Positions 33,044 to 42,383 of a DNA stretch of 64,000 nucleotides are shown piece by piece. Location: the NCBI RefSeq assembly GCF_033708015.1, contig NZ_CP137920.1:1302001-1366000 (forward strand), in the 5' to 3' direction. This DNA is from Proteus vulgaris (GTDB taxonomy: Bacteria > Pseudomonadota > Gammaproteobacteria > Enterobacterales > Enterobacteriaceae). Numbering within the stretch: position 1 is the first letter of the stretch; the number at the start of each line of letters is the position of its first letter. The notes beneath the pieces are model-generated. The model saw nothing but the letters and a program-made list of their open reading frames with translations, was not told the DNA's origin and did not search any database. The translations under genes were made by a program, and so were the position numbers.

Positions 33044-33830
33044 AGCATAAATTTAATTATGAATAAATGAGTGCATTGAGTGCCTGGTGTTATCTCAATA
33101 TCTTCAATTACCACATATAAAAATCTTTAAATTTCAAAAGAATTAGACCCTTCCAAAATTTGAAAAAATATTTAATAAGTTTATATCCAGACTTAAGAGG
33201 TGCAGAATATAGTGTTTTTCAGGATAAACTACCGTGATCTCCATCTCAAATGCTAAATATAACTGAAAAACCTAAAAATGTAACATTTTTTATATTTTAT
33301 GTTTTTCTCGGAGGTTTTTAAACATTTTGAAATAACTTTCCAATTTTAAAGTAAGTATAAAATAAAGCTAAATACTTAAATGTTCATATATTAATGATTT
33401 TTTTTCGGTGTTTTTATTATCTAAGAAATAAATGATTAAAATCAAATGGGTTATTTTTATTTACAATTAAAACATTATATTAACCTTCTATTCCATTGAT
33501 ATGTATAGATTAAATATTTTCTTTAATTTATGTTTAAAAGTAGACGCAAGAATATAAAAATAGGGAAGGATGATTATTTATTAATGAATACCTTTCATTT
33601 TATGAAATGAATATATCTATATTTCAGTGATAAGTAGAATATTGTTTATAAATGCAACAATAAATTTGTTAATAAATGAGCAGGGTAGGCGGTTATGTCG
33701 CGAATATAAAAATGTTATTTTGATTAAAATAACAACAAATTTATTTTTTTGGACAAATACTATAATAGTAGAGGATATTTTTATTTATATATTAATATAT
33801 TGAAGGGGGTGTTACTTAAGTTAAATATAA
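33044..33830. other. Long AT-rich region upstream of sdaC
   Basis: Nearly 800 bases carry no frame or RNA I can support. The DNA is extremely AT-rich with many A/T tracts, the kind of sequence that binds H-NS or Lrp, both known regulators of sda genes in enterics. No specific site could be picked. Confidence 0.4.
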
Positions 33831-33831
33831 A

Positions 33832-33857
33832 AAAAACCGCAATAAATGCGGTCTTTT
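33832..33857 (-). terminator. ybjG terminator
   Basis: ACCGCA / TGCGGT with a 5-base loop is followed by a long T run on the minus strand. On the plus strand it ends in CTTTTT, so it may work both ways. Confidence 0.75.
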
Positions 33858-33872
33858 TCGATGCTCGAAAAG

Positions 33873-34496
33873 TTAAGCCTTTGTCCAACCTTTGCGAATA
33901 GGATAAGCGAAACAGAGCTGATAGAGCTGTTGTACCCATTTTTGGAGTATATCACCACCTTTAGACCAGAAGAGCTGGCAAAGACCACAAGAAAGCAGAG
34001 CAACGATAAAAGCCCCCATCATATCGATTGGCCAATGCACGCCAAGATAAATACGCGCCCAAGCAATCGCAAGCCCTAAACCGAGCATAATATAGCCAAT
34101 GCGTTTGCGGTTATGCCAAAAGAGATAAGCTAAAGCAATGGTGAAAACAAACGTACCATGGTTACTTGGGAATGAAGGCGTTGCATCGTGATCAAGAAAG
34201 TTGTAACCAATGTTGGCGGCAAAAGGGCGTTCATGAGGAACAATAGCACCAATCACCCAAGAGATAGAAAGTGCGATACCTAAAGAAACAGCGGCTTTGC
34301 ATACTAATGTTCTTTGCTGACTAAGATGTTTTTCATTCCCCCATAACCAATAGAACACTAAAGATAATGGAAAAAGATAGACAAGGTACTTAGCAATAAC
34401 TATCGCCATACCGATTTCTAAAGGAGATGCCGTAGGTGTTGCATTCATCATTGAAAATACGGCTAAATTGAATTGTTCCAGCAAAGTAGGCTCCAT
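33873..34496 (-). CDS. ybjG: Undecaprenyl-diphosphatase YbjG (PAP2)
   Basis: A 207-residue PAP2-family phosphatase of the inner membrane that recycles undecaprenyl pyrophosphate to the carrier lipid for peptidoglycan synthesis, acting on the periplasmic side. The phosphatase motifs are recognisable: HERPF (motif 1), SFPSNHGTF (motif 2, with Asn where E. coli YbjG has Asp) and RIYLGVHWPIDMMG (motif 3). Five or six TM segments are predicted. The C-terminus CFAYPIRKGW matches E. coli YbjG. Confidence 0.92.
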   Translation of the reverse strand: MEPTLLEQFNLAVFSMMNATPTASPLEIGMAIVIAKYLVYLFPLSLVFYWLWGNEKHLSQQRTLVCKAAVSLGIALSISWVIGAIVPHERPFAANIGYNFLDHDATPSFPSNHGTFVFTIALAYLFWHNRKRIGYIMLGLGLAIAWARIYLGVHWPIDMMGAFIVALLSCGLCQLFWSKGGDILQKWVQQLYQLCFAYPIRKGWTKA

Positions 34497-34723
34497 ACAT
34501 GTCGTACTGATAAGCGATGTTTATGATATATGATACGCAAGTTTTTAAGGGTAAATGAGGGAGTAATAGGGGTAAAGTGTTTTTTTCTTATTTAATTGTG
34601 CTTTTTTTAAAGATTTGTCAGTTTTATTCTCAAACTGAGTTAAAGCACTCTTAAAAAGAGTATTTCGCTTATGTTATTACTCTCACATCGTTTTTTTTCT
34701 TATCTTCAATGAGGTATTACTTT

Positions 34724-35149
34724 ATGTGGTTCCAGAAAAATATAGTCCTTAATGCAAGGCCAAGAGGATTTCACTTAATTACACAAACATTGATTCAAGA
34801 ATTACCGGAACTAAGACAATATAAAATTGGAATTGCTCATTTTTTTATTCAACATACATCGGCTTCATTAACGATTAATGAAAATGCTGATCCAACAGTA
34901 CGAAATGACTTTGAAAGTTTCTTTAATCAATGTGTCAAAGAGGATGAGGATGACTATCTTCATACTTATGAAGGTAGTGACGATATGCCAGCGCATATTA
35001 AAAGTAGCTTACTTGGACAAAGTGTCACTGTTCCTATTAGTCAAGGAGAACTGAATTTAGGGATTTGGCAAGGGATTTATCTTGGTGAACATCGTAATCA
35101 CGGCGGTAATCGTCGTATTATTGTGACATTACAAGGTGAGTGTGGCTAA
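34724..35149 (+). CDS. yjbQ: YjbQ family (UPF0047) protein
   Basis: I start at 34724 (MWFQKNIVLNARPRG), eight bases after GAGG; the ATG at 34709 lies on that ribosome site. The 141-residue protein has the family signature FFIQHTSASLTINENADPTVR, YEGSDDMPAHIKSSLLG and GTWQ-like GIWQGIYLGEHR. UPF0047 proteins form trimers with a metal site; E. coli YjbQ shows weak thiamine phosphate synthase activity. The true role is unsettled. Its position here between ybjG and rybB is not the E. coli one. Confidence 0.88.
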   Translation: MWFQKNIVLNARPRGFHLITQTLIQELPELRQYKIGIAHFFIQHTSASLTINENADPTVRNDFESFFNQCVKEDEDDYLHTYEGSDDMPAHIKSSLLGQSVTVPISQGELNLGIWQGIYLGEHRNHGGNRRIIVTLQGECG

Positions 35150-35161
35150 GTTTCAAGCAAT

Positions 35162-35244
35162 AAAAAACCCGACAGTTATTTCACCAAATGGGTTGAAACT
35201 ATCGGGCTCCTCAATATTTGGGGACATCAAAGAAAAGCAGTGGC
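35162..35244 (-). ncRNA. rybB: RybB small RNA
   Basis: On the minus strand the transcript would begin GCCACTGCTTTTCTTT and continue with GATGTCCCC, matching the start of E. coli RybB, and end in a stem (CCCGATAGTT / AACTGTCGGG) followed by T6. RybB is an Hfq-dependent sRNA made under sigma E that represses outer membrane porin mRNAs using its 5' seed. The seed is preserved while the middle and the terminator loop differ, as expected for a true homologue. Location next to grxA also agrees with E. coli, where rybB lies close by. Confidence 0.93.
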
Positions 35245-35250
35245 ACTAAT

Positions 35251-35277
35251 TCAGACTACGGGTTAGAAAGAAAGTTC
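35251..35277 (-). promoter_or_regulatory. Sigma-E promoter of rybB
   Basis: On the minus strand GAACTT and TCTGA are separated by 16 bases, and the latter ends six bases before the RybB 5' end. This matches the sigma-E consensus (GGAACTT-N15/16-TCTGA/TCAAA). Confidence 0.85.
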
Positions 35278-35344
35278 GCTGACTAATGAAAAAAAATAGA
35301 ATATTTTTTTAGAAAAAGTGGAAATAGAAAGGAAAAATGGGGAT

Positions 35345-35400
35345 TAAGAAAAAAGAAAGCGCTAAAACATATTGATAAATAAGCTGTTTTAGCGCTTTTG
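35345..35400 (-). terminator. grxA terminator
   Basis: A 13-bp stem (AAAGCGCTAAAAC / GTTTTAGCGCTTT) with a 17-base loop lies directly after the grxA stop and is followed by CTTTTTTC on the minus strand. Confidence 0.75.
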
Positions 35401-35402
35401 GA

Positions 35403-35666
35403 TTAGTTGTAGATGCCTAAATTTTCTTTAGCATAAGCTTCAAAATCTGTGCAACCACCAATGTGTTTCTCATCAATAAAAATTTGTGGCACAGTTTCAA
35501 CAGGTTTACCAACAGTTTTAGATAAATCAGCTTTTGTAATTCCTTCAGCTTGAATATCGACATAGCGGAAATCGAAATCGTCACGTTTTTCAGACAAAGT
35601 TTCAGCCAGTTGTTTTGCACGAACACAATATGGGCAACCTGGGCGACCAAAAATGACAACAAACAT
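35403..35666 (-). CDS. grxA: Glutaredoxin 1
   Basis: An 87-residue dithiol glutaredoxin that uses glutathione to reduce ribonucleotide reductase and other disulfides in the cytosol. The active site GCPYC has Cys11 and Cys14; VETVPQIFIDEKHIGGCTDFEAY contains the cis-Pro and the glutathione-binding GG.TD. In enterics it is OxyR-regulated; I did not find a clear OxyR site. It is divergent from ybjC, as in E. coli. Confidence 0.95.
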   Translation of the reverse strand: MFVVIFGRPGCPYCVRAKQLAETLSEKRDDFDFRYVDIQAEGITKADLSKTVGKPVETVPQIFIDEKHIGGCTDFEAYAKENLGIYN

Positions 35667-35835
35667 ACAACACTCCTTATGAGGAAATAAAATTCAGGCA
35701 TAATAGTTTCTATTGATTGTTACTATGCCTTTTTATGAGGCTAAATAAAAACAGTTATTGCCTTTTAGTGTGATAAATTATATCAATTTGCCGAATAATG
35801 AGATAGGACTGCGATACAGCTTTAGCGGAGAAATG

Positions 35836-36138
35836 ATGGAAAAGCCTTCAAATCGAGATATGAAATCACTGTCAGATATGCCCAAACCCATTATCATCAT
35901 TGAAATAATTGGGATTATTCTCTTAGTGATTGCTTATCTTTATATCAATCAATATATGACCTCCCCGCAGTGGCTAGGAACATATACAGGACAATTGACG
36001 CTGGTTGTTTTAGGCGTTATCTGCATGATCCCGCCAGCTATCCATATTGTATGGCGTGCTATTTATCGATTAACTTTTTTAGGGATCGATAATAAATCCA
36101 CAAATAATAAAAAGAAAAAAGAAAATACCGAAGAATAG
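35836..36138 (+). CDS. ybjC: YbjC family (DUF1418) membrane protein
   Basis: About 100 residues with two TM segments (PIIIIEIIGIILLVIAYLYI and LTLVVLGVICMIPPAIHIVW) and a Lys-rich tail, matching the layout of E. coli YbjC. GGAG lies just before a pair of ATGs (35833 and 35836); the second has better spacing. A longer frame from a TTG at 35758 lacks a ribosome site. E. coli has nfsA and rimK after ybjC; here ybjN follows directly, so those two are missing from this spot. Function unknown. Confidence 0.75.
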   Translation: MEKPSNRDMKSLSDMPKPIIIIEIIGIILLVIAYLYINQYMTSPQWLGTYTGQLTLVVLGVICMIPPAIHIVWRAIYRLTFLGIDNKSTNNKKKKENTEE

Positions 36139-36304
36139 CAACCTGTTTTTCCTCAAAATGTATTAGAAACTAAGAAAAACCAAGATGTAAATTGGCTTAA
36201 TTTTCTTCGTTTTTCTATTTATTTAGTGCCTTCAAGATAGAAAAAGTGGCAAAATAGCACCAATGCCAAAAGGCACTCTTTTTTTGCGCGTAAAGGTTAT
36301 TTAA

Positions 36305-36814
36305 ATGAACGCTGTTGTGACTACCGATCTGGATCAGCTAAAATCTTGGCTTGATGAACTACAGATTGCTTATTATGAATGTGACTCTTGTCAGGCGTTG
36401 CATTTACCACATCTTCAATATATCAGTGGCATTTTTGATGCTAAAATTGATATTCTTGAGGATGTACTTGTATTTACTGCTATCGCTGAGTTAAAACCGT
36501 CAGCAATCGTGCCATTAATGGCCAATTTAAGCCAAATTAATGCAAGCTCTTTATTTATTAAAACATTTCTAGAAATTAGTGATGATAATTTACCAAAATT
36601 AGTTTTCTGCCAATCATTTCCGGTTGCAGCAGGCATTTCACTGAATCAATTTGACCTGTTCTTACAAAAAGCAGAAGAGCAATCTGCTGAAGTTGTTAGT
36701 GAAATTTTTAATAACGGTTTCTTGTATGGTGAAAAGCAAGAAAGTGAAAACGAAGAAGATGAAGATGTTGAGATAAATAGCACATCAACTGACTCCTCCT
36801 ATACTGTACATTAA
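36305..36814 (+). CDS. ybjN: YbjN family regulator/chaperone-like protein
   Basis: A 169-residue soluble protein. LDELQIAYYECDSCQALHLPHLQ, GIFDAKIDILED, INASSLFIKTF and DDNLPKLVFCQSF match E. coli YbjN along the whole length; the acidic C-terminal tail (ESENEEDEDVE) is longer. The fold resembles type III secretion chaperones. In E. coli its overproduction affects motility, fimbriae and exopolysaccharide; the biochemical role is unknown. Confidence 0.9.
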   Translation: MNAVVTTDLDQLKSWLDELQIAYYECDSCQALHLPHLQYISGIFDAKIDILEDVLVFTAIAELKPSAIVPLMANLSQINASSLFIKTFLEISDDNLPKLVFCQSFPVAAGISLNQFDLFLQKAEEQSAEVVSEIFNNGFLYGEKQESENEEDEDVEINSTSTDSSYTVH

Positions 36815-36844
36815 TATTAATCTCCATAACGGTCACAAAATCTT

Positions 36845-37978
36845 ATGCAATGCGCACGATTTAGTGCGGGTGAATGTCATTCTTGTGAGTGGCTTTCTCT
36901 TGCTTACCCTGAACAAATCAAGAAAAAACAGCACAGCCTATTAGCATTACTTCCCAATGATTATGCTTTTGATAAATTAGCACCTGTGGAAAGCCAACAG
37001 GCGCAGTTTCGTAATAAAGCCAAAATGGTCGTTAGTGGGAGTGTCGAAAAACCTGTTTTAGGCTTAAAAACTAAGGATGGTATCGCTGTCGATTTATGCG
37101 AATGTCCACTGTACCCAGCTTCTTTTGCACCCGTGTTTTCTGTTTTAAAAACATTTATTGCAAAAGCAGGGTTAGTACCCTATGACATTGAACGCCGCCG
37201 CGGTGAACTCAAGTTTATTTTATTAACAGAGAGTCGAAGCAATAGCACCATGATGTTGCGCTTTGTTTTGCGCTCAGAAAAAAAACGAGAACAACTTCGT
37301 AAAGCACTTCCTTGGTTACAAGAGCAATTGCCTCAATTAGCCGTTATTTCCATTAATATTCAACCTGTACATATGGCTATTTTGGAAGGTGAGCAAGAAA
37401 TTATTCTGACAGAAAAAACGTTCTTAGATGAATCATTTAACCAAATACCCTTACATATTCGTCCTAGAGGTTTTTTTCAAACTAATCCAGTAGTAGCTTC
37501 ATCACTTTATGCCACAGCAGGTCGTTGGGTGAGAGAATTAAATATCACACATTTGTGGGATATGTTTTGTGGTTCTGGGGGCTTTGGATTGCATTGTGCG
37601 GATAAATCAACCCAATTAACAGGTATTGAAATTAGCCCAGAAGCAATTGAATGTGCTCGTTTATCAGCTCAGGAATTAGGGCTAGAACATGTTGAGTTTC
37701 AGGCTTTAGATTCAACAGATTATGCATTAGCGAAAGGAGCAGTTCCTGAATTAGTGCTTGTTAATCCACCAAGGAGAGGTATTGGTGAGGCATTGTGCGA
37801 TTATCTTAATAAAATGAAACCTCGCTTTATCCTTTATTCAAGTTGTCATGCTCAAACTATGGCAAAAGATATTCAGCAACTTTCACACTATCAAATAGAT
37901 AGAGTGCAATTGTTTGATATGTTTCCTCATACTTCTCACTATGAAGTGCTGACGTTATTGGTATTACAAGACAACTAA
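36845..37978 (+). CDS. rlmC: 23S rRNA (uracil-747-C5)-methyltransferase
   Basis: A 377-residue SAM-dependent RNA m5U methyltransferase that modifies U747 of 23S rRNA. The 4Fe-4S cluster ligands are Cys3, Cys11, Cys14 and Cys87. [23 protein letters not shown] (SAM site), VNPPRRG and SSCHAQTM with the catalytic Cys are visible. It begins 30 bases after ybjN and may share its transcript. Confidence 0.95.
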   Translation: MQCARFSAGECHSCEWLSLAYPEQIKKKQHSLLALLPNDYAFDKLAPVESQQAQFRNKAKMVVSGSVEKPVLGLKTKDGIAVDLCECPLYPASFAPVFSVLKTFIAKAGLVPYDIERRRGELKFILLTESRSNSTMMLRFVLRSEKKREQLRKALPWLQEQLPQLAVISINIQPVHMAILEGEQEIILTEKTFLDESFNQIPLHIRPRGFFQTNPVVASSLYATAGRWVRELNITHLWDMFCGSGGFGLHCADKSTQLTGIEISPEAIECARLSAQELGLEHVEFQALDSTDYALAKGAVPELVLVNPPRRGIGEALCDYLNKMKPRFILYSSCHAQTMAKDIQQLSHYQIDRVQLFDMFPHTSHYEVLTLLVLQDN

Positions 37979-38026
37979 GATATTTATTACAAAATAGTGA
38001 TTGAGTGTTAGTATAAATAAGCATTT

Positions 38027-38062
38027 AACGCTCGATGGATAACATCGGGCGTTTTCTTTTTT
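38027..38062 (+). terminator. rlmC terminator
   Basis: A 10-bp stem (ACGCTCGATG / CATCGGGCGT, loop of 5) followed by TTTTCTTTTTT. Confidence 0.85.
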
Positions 38063-38083
38063 ATTAGATAGGCATTCTATTTT

Positions 38084-39283
38084 ATGCAGAATTTAAAAGC
38101 ATTGTTATTAGTGATGGTGTTATTGGGGCCTTTGGGGATCGATCTCTATTTACCGACAATACCAGCGATTGCTCAAGATTTAGGGAGTAGTGTATCCCTT
38201 ATTCAATCAACTATCGCTTTATTTATTTTAGTCCTCGGTGTAGGGCAACTTATATCAGGGCCTTTAGTGGATAAGTTGGGTCGTAAGCCTATCGCTATCG
38301 CTGGGATCCTTATCTATATTTTAGGTTCTGTTATTGCAACGGTTTCGACCGACTCAACATTTTTTATTATTTCGCGATTATTACAAGCTTCGGCAGTATG
38401 TTGTACTTCCGTTGTGGCTTTTACCTGTGTGCGTGACTGTTTTAATGGTAATGAAGCTGCTCGCGTTTTTGGTTTTTTAAATGGCACGTTAAATATTATT
38501 CCTGCTTTGGCACCGCTATTAGGTGGATTGTTGGCAGAATATTGGGGATGGCGCGCACCTTTCGGGTTCTTAATTTTCTATTCAGTGTTTGTATTGATTT
38601 TGATCACCCGCTTTTTACCAGAAACAAAGCCTGAAAATACAGCTCAATCAAAACAAAAGTTAGGTAAAACATACCTTGAGATTTTATGCAGTAAACGCTT
38701 TTTGACTTTTGCTTTAGTGAATGCGGGTACAATGGGGATGGCATTAACCTATGTGTCATTTGCCCCAATTGTATTGATGAATGATGCAAAATTATCGGCA
38801 CTGATTTTTTCTATTGTTTTTGGTGTAAATGGTTTTTGGATCATGTTTGTCAGTTTTTATGCGAATCGTGTTATTCATCGCCTCGGTAGACCTATTTGTT
38901 TGATCTTAGGGAGTGGGTTAATGGGATTAGGTTGTGTGAGTTTGTTAGGCAGCTTGTTGCTCATTCCTACCGACATGCAGGATCATTGGCTGATTTATAT
39001 GCTTCCTGTGGCAAGTGCTTGTGCTGGTCTTGCTTTTATTATGGGGCCGGCGACAAGTTATGCGCTTGAACCTTATTCACAAACGGCTGGTATTGCCTCT
39101 GCATTAGTGGGTTTTATTCAAATGGCAGGCGGGGCAGTTTTTGGTTTAACGGCATTAGCTTCACCAGTACAACCTAAATTAGCGTTAGCTATTGTGATGT
39201 TAATGGGGAGTTTATTAGCGTTGAATGCTTACCGAGTAAGCCATAAAGAAGCATTAATAGAAAGGCAGGCTACACAAGAATAG
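38084..39283 (+). CDS. Bcr/CflA family drug efflux MFS transporter
   Basis: A 399-residue 12-TM major facilitator. The first helix GPLGIDLYLPTIPAIAQDLG and motif A GPLVDKLGRKPIAIAG are diagnostic of the Bcr/CflA drug:proton antiporter subfamily (DHA1), with motif C-like G..LGP..GG in ALAPLLGGLLAEYWGWR. It would export hydrophobic or amphipathic compounds; the true substrate cannot be told. It has its own terminator and no regulator gene alongside. It is absent from the equivalent place in E. coli, where mdfA lies elsewhere in the same segment. Confidence 0.85.
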   Translation: MQNLKALLLVMVLLGPLGIDLYLPTIPAIAQDLGSSVSLIQSTIALFILVLGVGQLISGPLVDKLGRKPIAIAGILIYILGSVIATVSTDSTFFIISRLLQASAVCCTSVVAFTCVRDCFNGNEAARVFGFLNGTLNIIPALAPLLGGLLAEYWGWRAPFGFLIFYSVFVLILITRFLPETKPENTAQSKQKLGKTYLEILCSKRFLTFALVNAGTMGMALTYVSFAPIVLMNDAKLSALIFSIVFGVNGFWIMFVSFYANRVIHRLGRPICLILGSGLMGLGCVSLLGSLLLIPTDMQDHWLIYMLPVASACAGLAFIMGPATSYALEPYSQTAGIASALVGFIQMAGGAVFGLTALASPVQPKLALAIVMLMGSLLALNAYRVSHKEALIERQATQE

Positions 39284-39309
39284 AACACGTATTTGTTGTT
39301 TATTCTGAC

Positions 39310-39381
39310 ATATAAAAACACCCCAAAGTTGGTGTCCAACTTTTGGGGTGCAGTTCAAAAACGGTTGGGGTGTTTTTATAT
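39310..39381. terminator. Nested bidirectional terminator between the MFS gene and artM
   Basis: An outer perfect 17-bp inverted repeat (39310-39326 with 39365-39381) encloses an inner one (CACCCCAAAGTTGG with CCAACTTTTGGGGTG, one bulge). T runs follow on both strands. The segment TGTCCAACTTTTGGGGTGCAG resembles an IS3-family end, but no such element is here. Confidence 0.7.
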
Positions 39382-39403
39382 CGATAATTTGGTTTACACG
39401 TTT

Positions 39404-40072
39404 TTAATTACGATGCTCAAACTCTAAGGCTTTTTTCTCAATCAATCTCATTAATAGTGTCAATATTCCGTTGATACACAGATAAATAATACCCGCAGCA
39501 ACAAAAACCATGACATCATAACTTTGACCAAAGACTTGTCGGCTATAACCTGTTAACTCAAGTAAAGTGATGGTACTGGCAAGTGAGGTACTTTTGAATA
39601 TTAAGACTACCTCGTTCGAATATGATGAAAGCGCACGCTTAAATGCATAAGGTAATATCACTCTTGCTGTTTGTATAGGTGACATGCCTAACGCTTGGCA
39701 AGACTGCCATTGTCCTGATGGAATAGCTCTTACCGCACCATAAAAAAGTAGAGTTGAATAAGCCGCACTATTTAATGCTAATGTAACCATTGCACAAAAC
39801 CATGGTGTTGATAGCAATTCCCACATTGTTGGGAAGTTTTTTAACGCAGGGAATTGCCCAGGGCCATAATAGATTAAGAAGAACTGTACTAATAAAGGCG
39901 TACCAGTAAATAAGGTAATATAAGCTTTTATTATTTGACTAATAACGGGTGTTTTTAGTGCTAAAACAAACGTCATTAAAACTGAGAGTGTAAATGCAAC
40001 CAATAGCGCCACAAGCGTTAAAGAAAGGCTAGTTGGTAATCCTGGTAAAATATCTACAATATAATCCCACAT
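39404..40072 (-). CDS. artM: Arginine ABC transporter permease ArtM
   Basis: A 222-residue HisM-family inner-membrane permease with five TM segments. The cytoplasmic EAA-type loop CQALGMSPIQTARVILPYAFKRALSSYSNEVVLIFKSTSLAS contacts the ATPase. It pairs with ArtQ. It is last in the operon artP-artI-artQ-artM and abuts artQ with a one-base overlap. Confidence 0.93.
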   Translation of the reverse strand: MWDYIVDILPGLPTSLSLTLVALLVAFTLSVLMTFVLALKTPVISQIIKAYITLFTGTPLLVQFFLIYYGPGQFPALKNFPTMWELLSTPWFCAMVTLALNSAAYSTLLFYGAVRAIPSGQWQSCQALGMSPIQTARVILPYAFKRALSSYSNEVVLIFKSTSLASTITLLELTGYSRQVFGQSYDVMVFVAAGIIYLCINGILTLLMRLIEKKALEFEHRN

Positions 40073-40776
40073 TATGAGGCACTCCGTTCAAATCGGGTCG
40101 TTCTCATCTCTAACCATTTCAGGATATATTGACTGACCAAGGTAATAGCCAAATAAATCAAGGCAACAATGCTATACCAAGTAAAAGGTTCTTGGGTTCG
40201 GTTAGCAATACTTTGCGTTTGTAACATTAAATCATTAACGCTGATTAATGAGACTAATGCTGTATCTTTTAATAACACTAACCACTGATTACCTAAGCCG
40301 GGTAAAGCGTGACGCCACATTTGAGGCATGATAAAGCGGAAGAAAATAGTAATACGCCCCATACCTAATGCTTGACCCGCTTCCCATTGTCCTGTTGGTA
40401 CGGCTTTTAATGCACCACGTAGAGTTTGTGAAGCATAAGAAGCATAAAGAAGTGAAAGGGCGATAACACCGCAATAGAAAGGCAATGATTCAGTATCACC
40501 AAAATCAATTTGTAAGGTGAAAGCACCAAGATCAATTCCATCCATTAACATCATGACGCCTTGCAAGGTGCCATAATAGACAAAAAGAACTACCAGCATT
40601 TCTGGTAGTCCTCTAATGAGTGTTACCCAGCATGTTCCTAAGAAAGCAAAGGCTTTCCATCTTGCGGATTCCCAAGCTGTAAACAGCATGGCTAGAACTA
40701 ATCCGATGATAAGAGCAGAAATAGCAAGTGTGACCGTTGTGACGGCCGCACCTGCTAGAGTTGTTATTTCATTCAT
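40072..40776 (-). CDS. artQ: Arginine ABC transporter permease ArtQ
   Basis: A 234-residue HisM-family permease. [18 protein letters not shown] and the EAA loop [45 protein letters not shown] are typical. It forms the membrane channel with ArtM, the two proteins carrying arginine across the inner membrane. Seventeen bases separate it from artI. Confidence 0.93.
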   Translation of the reverse strand: MNEITTLAGAAVTTVTLAISALIIGLVLAMLFTAWESARWKAFAFLGTCWVTLIRGLPEMLVVLFVYYGTLQGVMMLMDGIDLGAFTLQIDFGDTESLPFYCGVIALSLLYASYASQTLRGALKAVPTGQWEAGQALGMGRITIFFRFIMPQMWRHALPGLGNQWLVLLKDTALVSLISVNDLMLQTQSIANRTQEPFTWYSIVALIYLAITLVSQYILKWLEMRTTRFERSAS

Positions 40777-40793
40777 TTATTAAACTATTATTG

Positions 40794-41528
40794 TTATTCA
40801 AACCATTTTTTATAAATGACATCATAGGTGCCATCAGCTTTTACTTCAGCTAATGCTTTGTTTAATTTATCTTGTAAATCAGCATTGCCTTTTCTTACTG
40901 CGATCGCAAGGCCTGTACCAAAGTAGTTAGGATCGGTAACTTTGTCGCCTACAATACCTAATTCAGGGTTCTTTTTCAGCCATTCATTAACAACCGCAGT
41001 GTCACCAAAGATAGCTTCGATACGACCATTTTTAAGATCTAATACTGCATTTTGATAGCTGTCATAAGGAACAGTTTTCATCTCTTTGTGTTGTTCATTG
41101 ATAAATTTCTGATGGGTTGTTCCATTTTGTACACCAATTTGTTTGCCTTTTAAGCTCGCAACATCAGAGATTTTACCTGTTACTGTGATAAATACTGCTG
41201 AGTTATCATAGTAAGAATCAGTGAAATCAACTTGCTTTTGACGTTCTGGCGTAATATCAATACCCGCCATTAACGCTTCAAAACGACGGAATTTCAAACT
41301 AGGAATTAAACTATCAAATGACTGATTGGTAAAGGTACAATCAGCATTAATCTTTGCACACATTGCATTTGCTAAATCAACATCAAATCCCACAATTTGA
41401 TTATTCGCATCAATCATTTCAAATGGAGGATACGTTGCTTCAGTTGCAAAACGAATTGTCTCTTTCTCAGCCGCAGTTGCAGAAAGTGTAATACTGGTCA
41501 GAAGTGCTGCAAATAATATTTTTTTCAT
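40794..41528 (-). CDS. artI: Arginine-binding periplasmic protein ArtI
   Basis: A 244-residue solute-binding protein (SBP family 3) with a signal peptide ending at TAA (ATAA|EKE). TIRFATEATYPPFEMIDANNQIVGFDVDLANAMC is the ligand-binding opening, and FTNQSFDSLIPSLKFRR and DITPERQKQVDFT follow. The TIRFATEA start and the position within the operon favour ArtI over ArtJ. No separate artJ is seen in the window. Confidence 0.92.
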   Translation of the reverse strand: MKKILFAALLTSITLSATAAEKETIRFATEATYPPFEMIDANNQIVGFDVDLANAMCAKINADCTFTNQSFDSLIPSLKFRRFEALMAGIDITPERQKQVDFTDSYYDNSAVFITVTGKISDVASLKGKQIGVQNGTTHQKFINEQHKEMKTVPYDSYQNAVLDLKNGRIEAIFGDTAVVNEWLKKNPELGIVGDKVTDPNYFGTGLAIAVRKGNADLQDKLNKALAEVKADGTYDVIYKKWFE

Positions 41529-41542
41529 TGTCTGATCCTGAT

Positions 41543-42271
41543 TTAGTGTGACAAGTAATTAGCAAAAGCTTCCGTTTGTGGCGCAGTGAAACGATAGTTA
41601 TCACCTTGCTCTATAATACGGCCGTTTTCCATATATACAACTTTGCTCGCGGCTTTGCGTGCAATTTCAACTTCGTGGGTTACAATAACTTGTGTAATAC
41701 CCGTTTCAGAAAGTTCTTTGATAATATCAACAACTTGAGCTGTAATTTCAGGATCTAATGCTGCCGTAGGTTCATCAAATAAGAGAACTTGAGGCTCCAT
41801 CATTAATGCTCTTGCAATAGCAACACGTTGTTGCTGACCTCCCGATAAATGCAGAGGAAAACGTCCTGCATAATCACTTAAACGTAAACGCTCAAGTAAT
41901 TTCATTGCTTTTTCTTTGGCTTGCGGTTTTGATAAACCTAATACACGACATGGTGCTTCAATTAAGTTATCTAGAACCGTTAAATGTGGCCATAAATTGT
42001 ATTGTTGAAATACCATGCCCACATTTTGGCGTAATGAGCGAATTGCTTTTGCGTTAGGCTGCTGGCTAAAGTCAAAATGTAGACCCGCAATTTCTAATTC
42101 GCCTGAACGTGGCATTTCTAATAAATTAAGAACTCTCATTAGTGAACTCTTACCTGCACCACTTGGTCCCAACAGAACCATTGTTTCACCAGCAGAGCAT
42201 TCCAGATTAATATCATAGAGTGCTTGGTGCGAACCGTAGAAACAATTTATGTTTTTTAATTGAATACTCAT
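41543..42271 (-). CDS. artP: Arginine ABC transporter ATPase ArtP
   Basis: A 242-residue ABC ATPase energising arginine import. Walker [11 protein letters not shown]-loop [11 protein letters not shown], signature LSGGQQQR, Walker [15 protein letters not shown] and H-loop VTHEVE are complete. I use the ATG at 42271 ([13 protein letters not shown]), matching E. coli ArtP; the frame is open to 42319 but that extension is not conserved. Confidence 0.95.
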   Translation of the reverse strand: MSIQLKNINCFYGSHQALYDINLECSAGETMVLLGPSGAGKSSLMRVLNLLEMPRSGELEIAGLHFDFSQQPNAKAIRSLRQNVGMVFQQYNLWPHLTVLDNLIEAPCRVLGLSKPQAKEKAMKLLERLRLSDYAGRFPLHLSGGQQQRVAIARALMMEPQVLLFDEPTAALDPEITAQVVDIIKELSETGITQVIVTHEVEIARKAASKVVYMENGRIIEQGDNYRFTAPQTEAFANYLSH

Positions 42272-42317
42272 GCGTTTTTTCTGAATAGTCATTAACTGAT
42301 GCAAATAATAAAACGGC

Positions 42318-42356
42318 AAGAATAATTATGCAACTAAAACTGCATAATAAAGTGGT
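42318..42356 (-). promoter_or_regulatory. ArgR-box-like dyad upstream of artP
   Basis: ATTATGCA (42325-42332) and TGCATAAT (42341-42348) form a perfect dyad 54-77 bases before the artP ATG. The left part, GAATAATTATGCA, approaches the 18-base ARG box. ArgR represses art genes in E. coli, so this is a plausible operator; the second half-box match is weak. Confidence 0.4.
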
Positions 42357-42383
42357 TTTTTTACGTAAAAATGGGTAATTTAG

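Noticed and set aside
39333..39357. Complete IS3-family element
   Set aside because: Only a terminal-repeat-like sequence is present, with no transposase frames on either side; transcription termination explains it.
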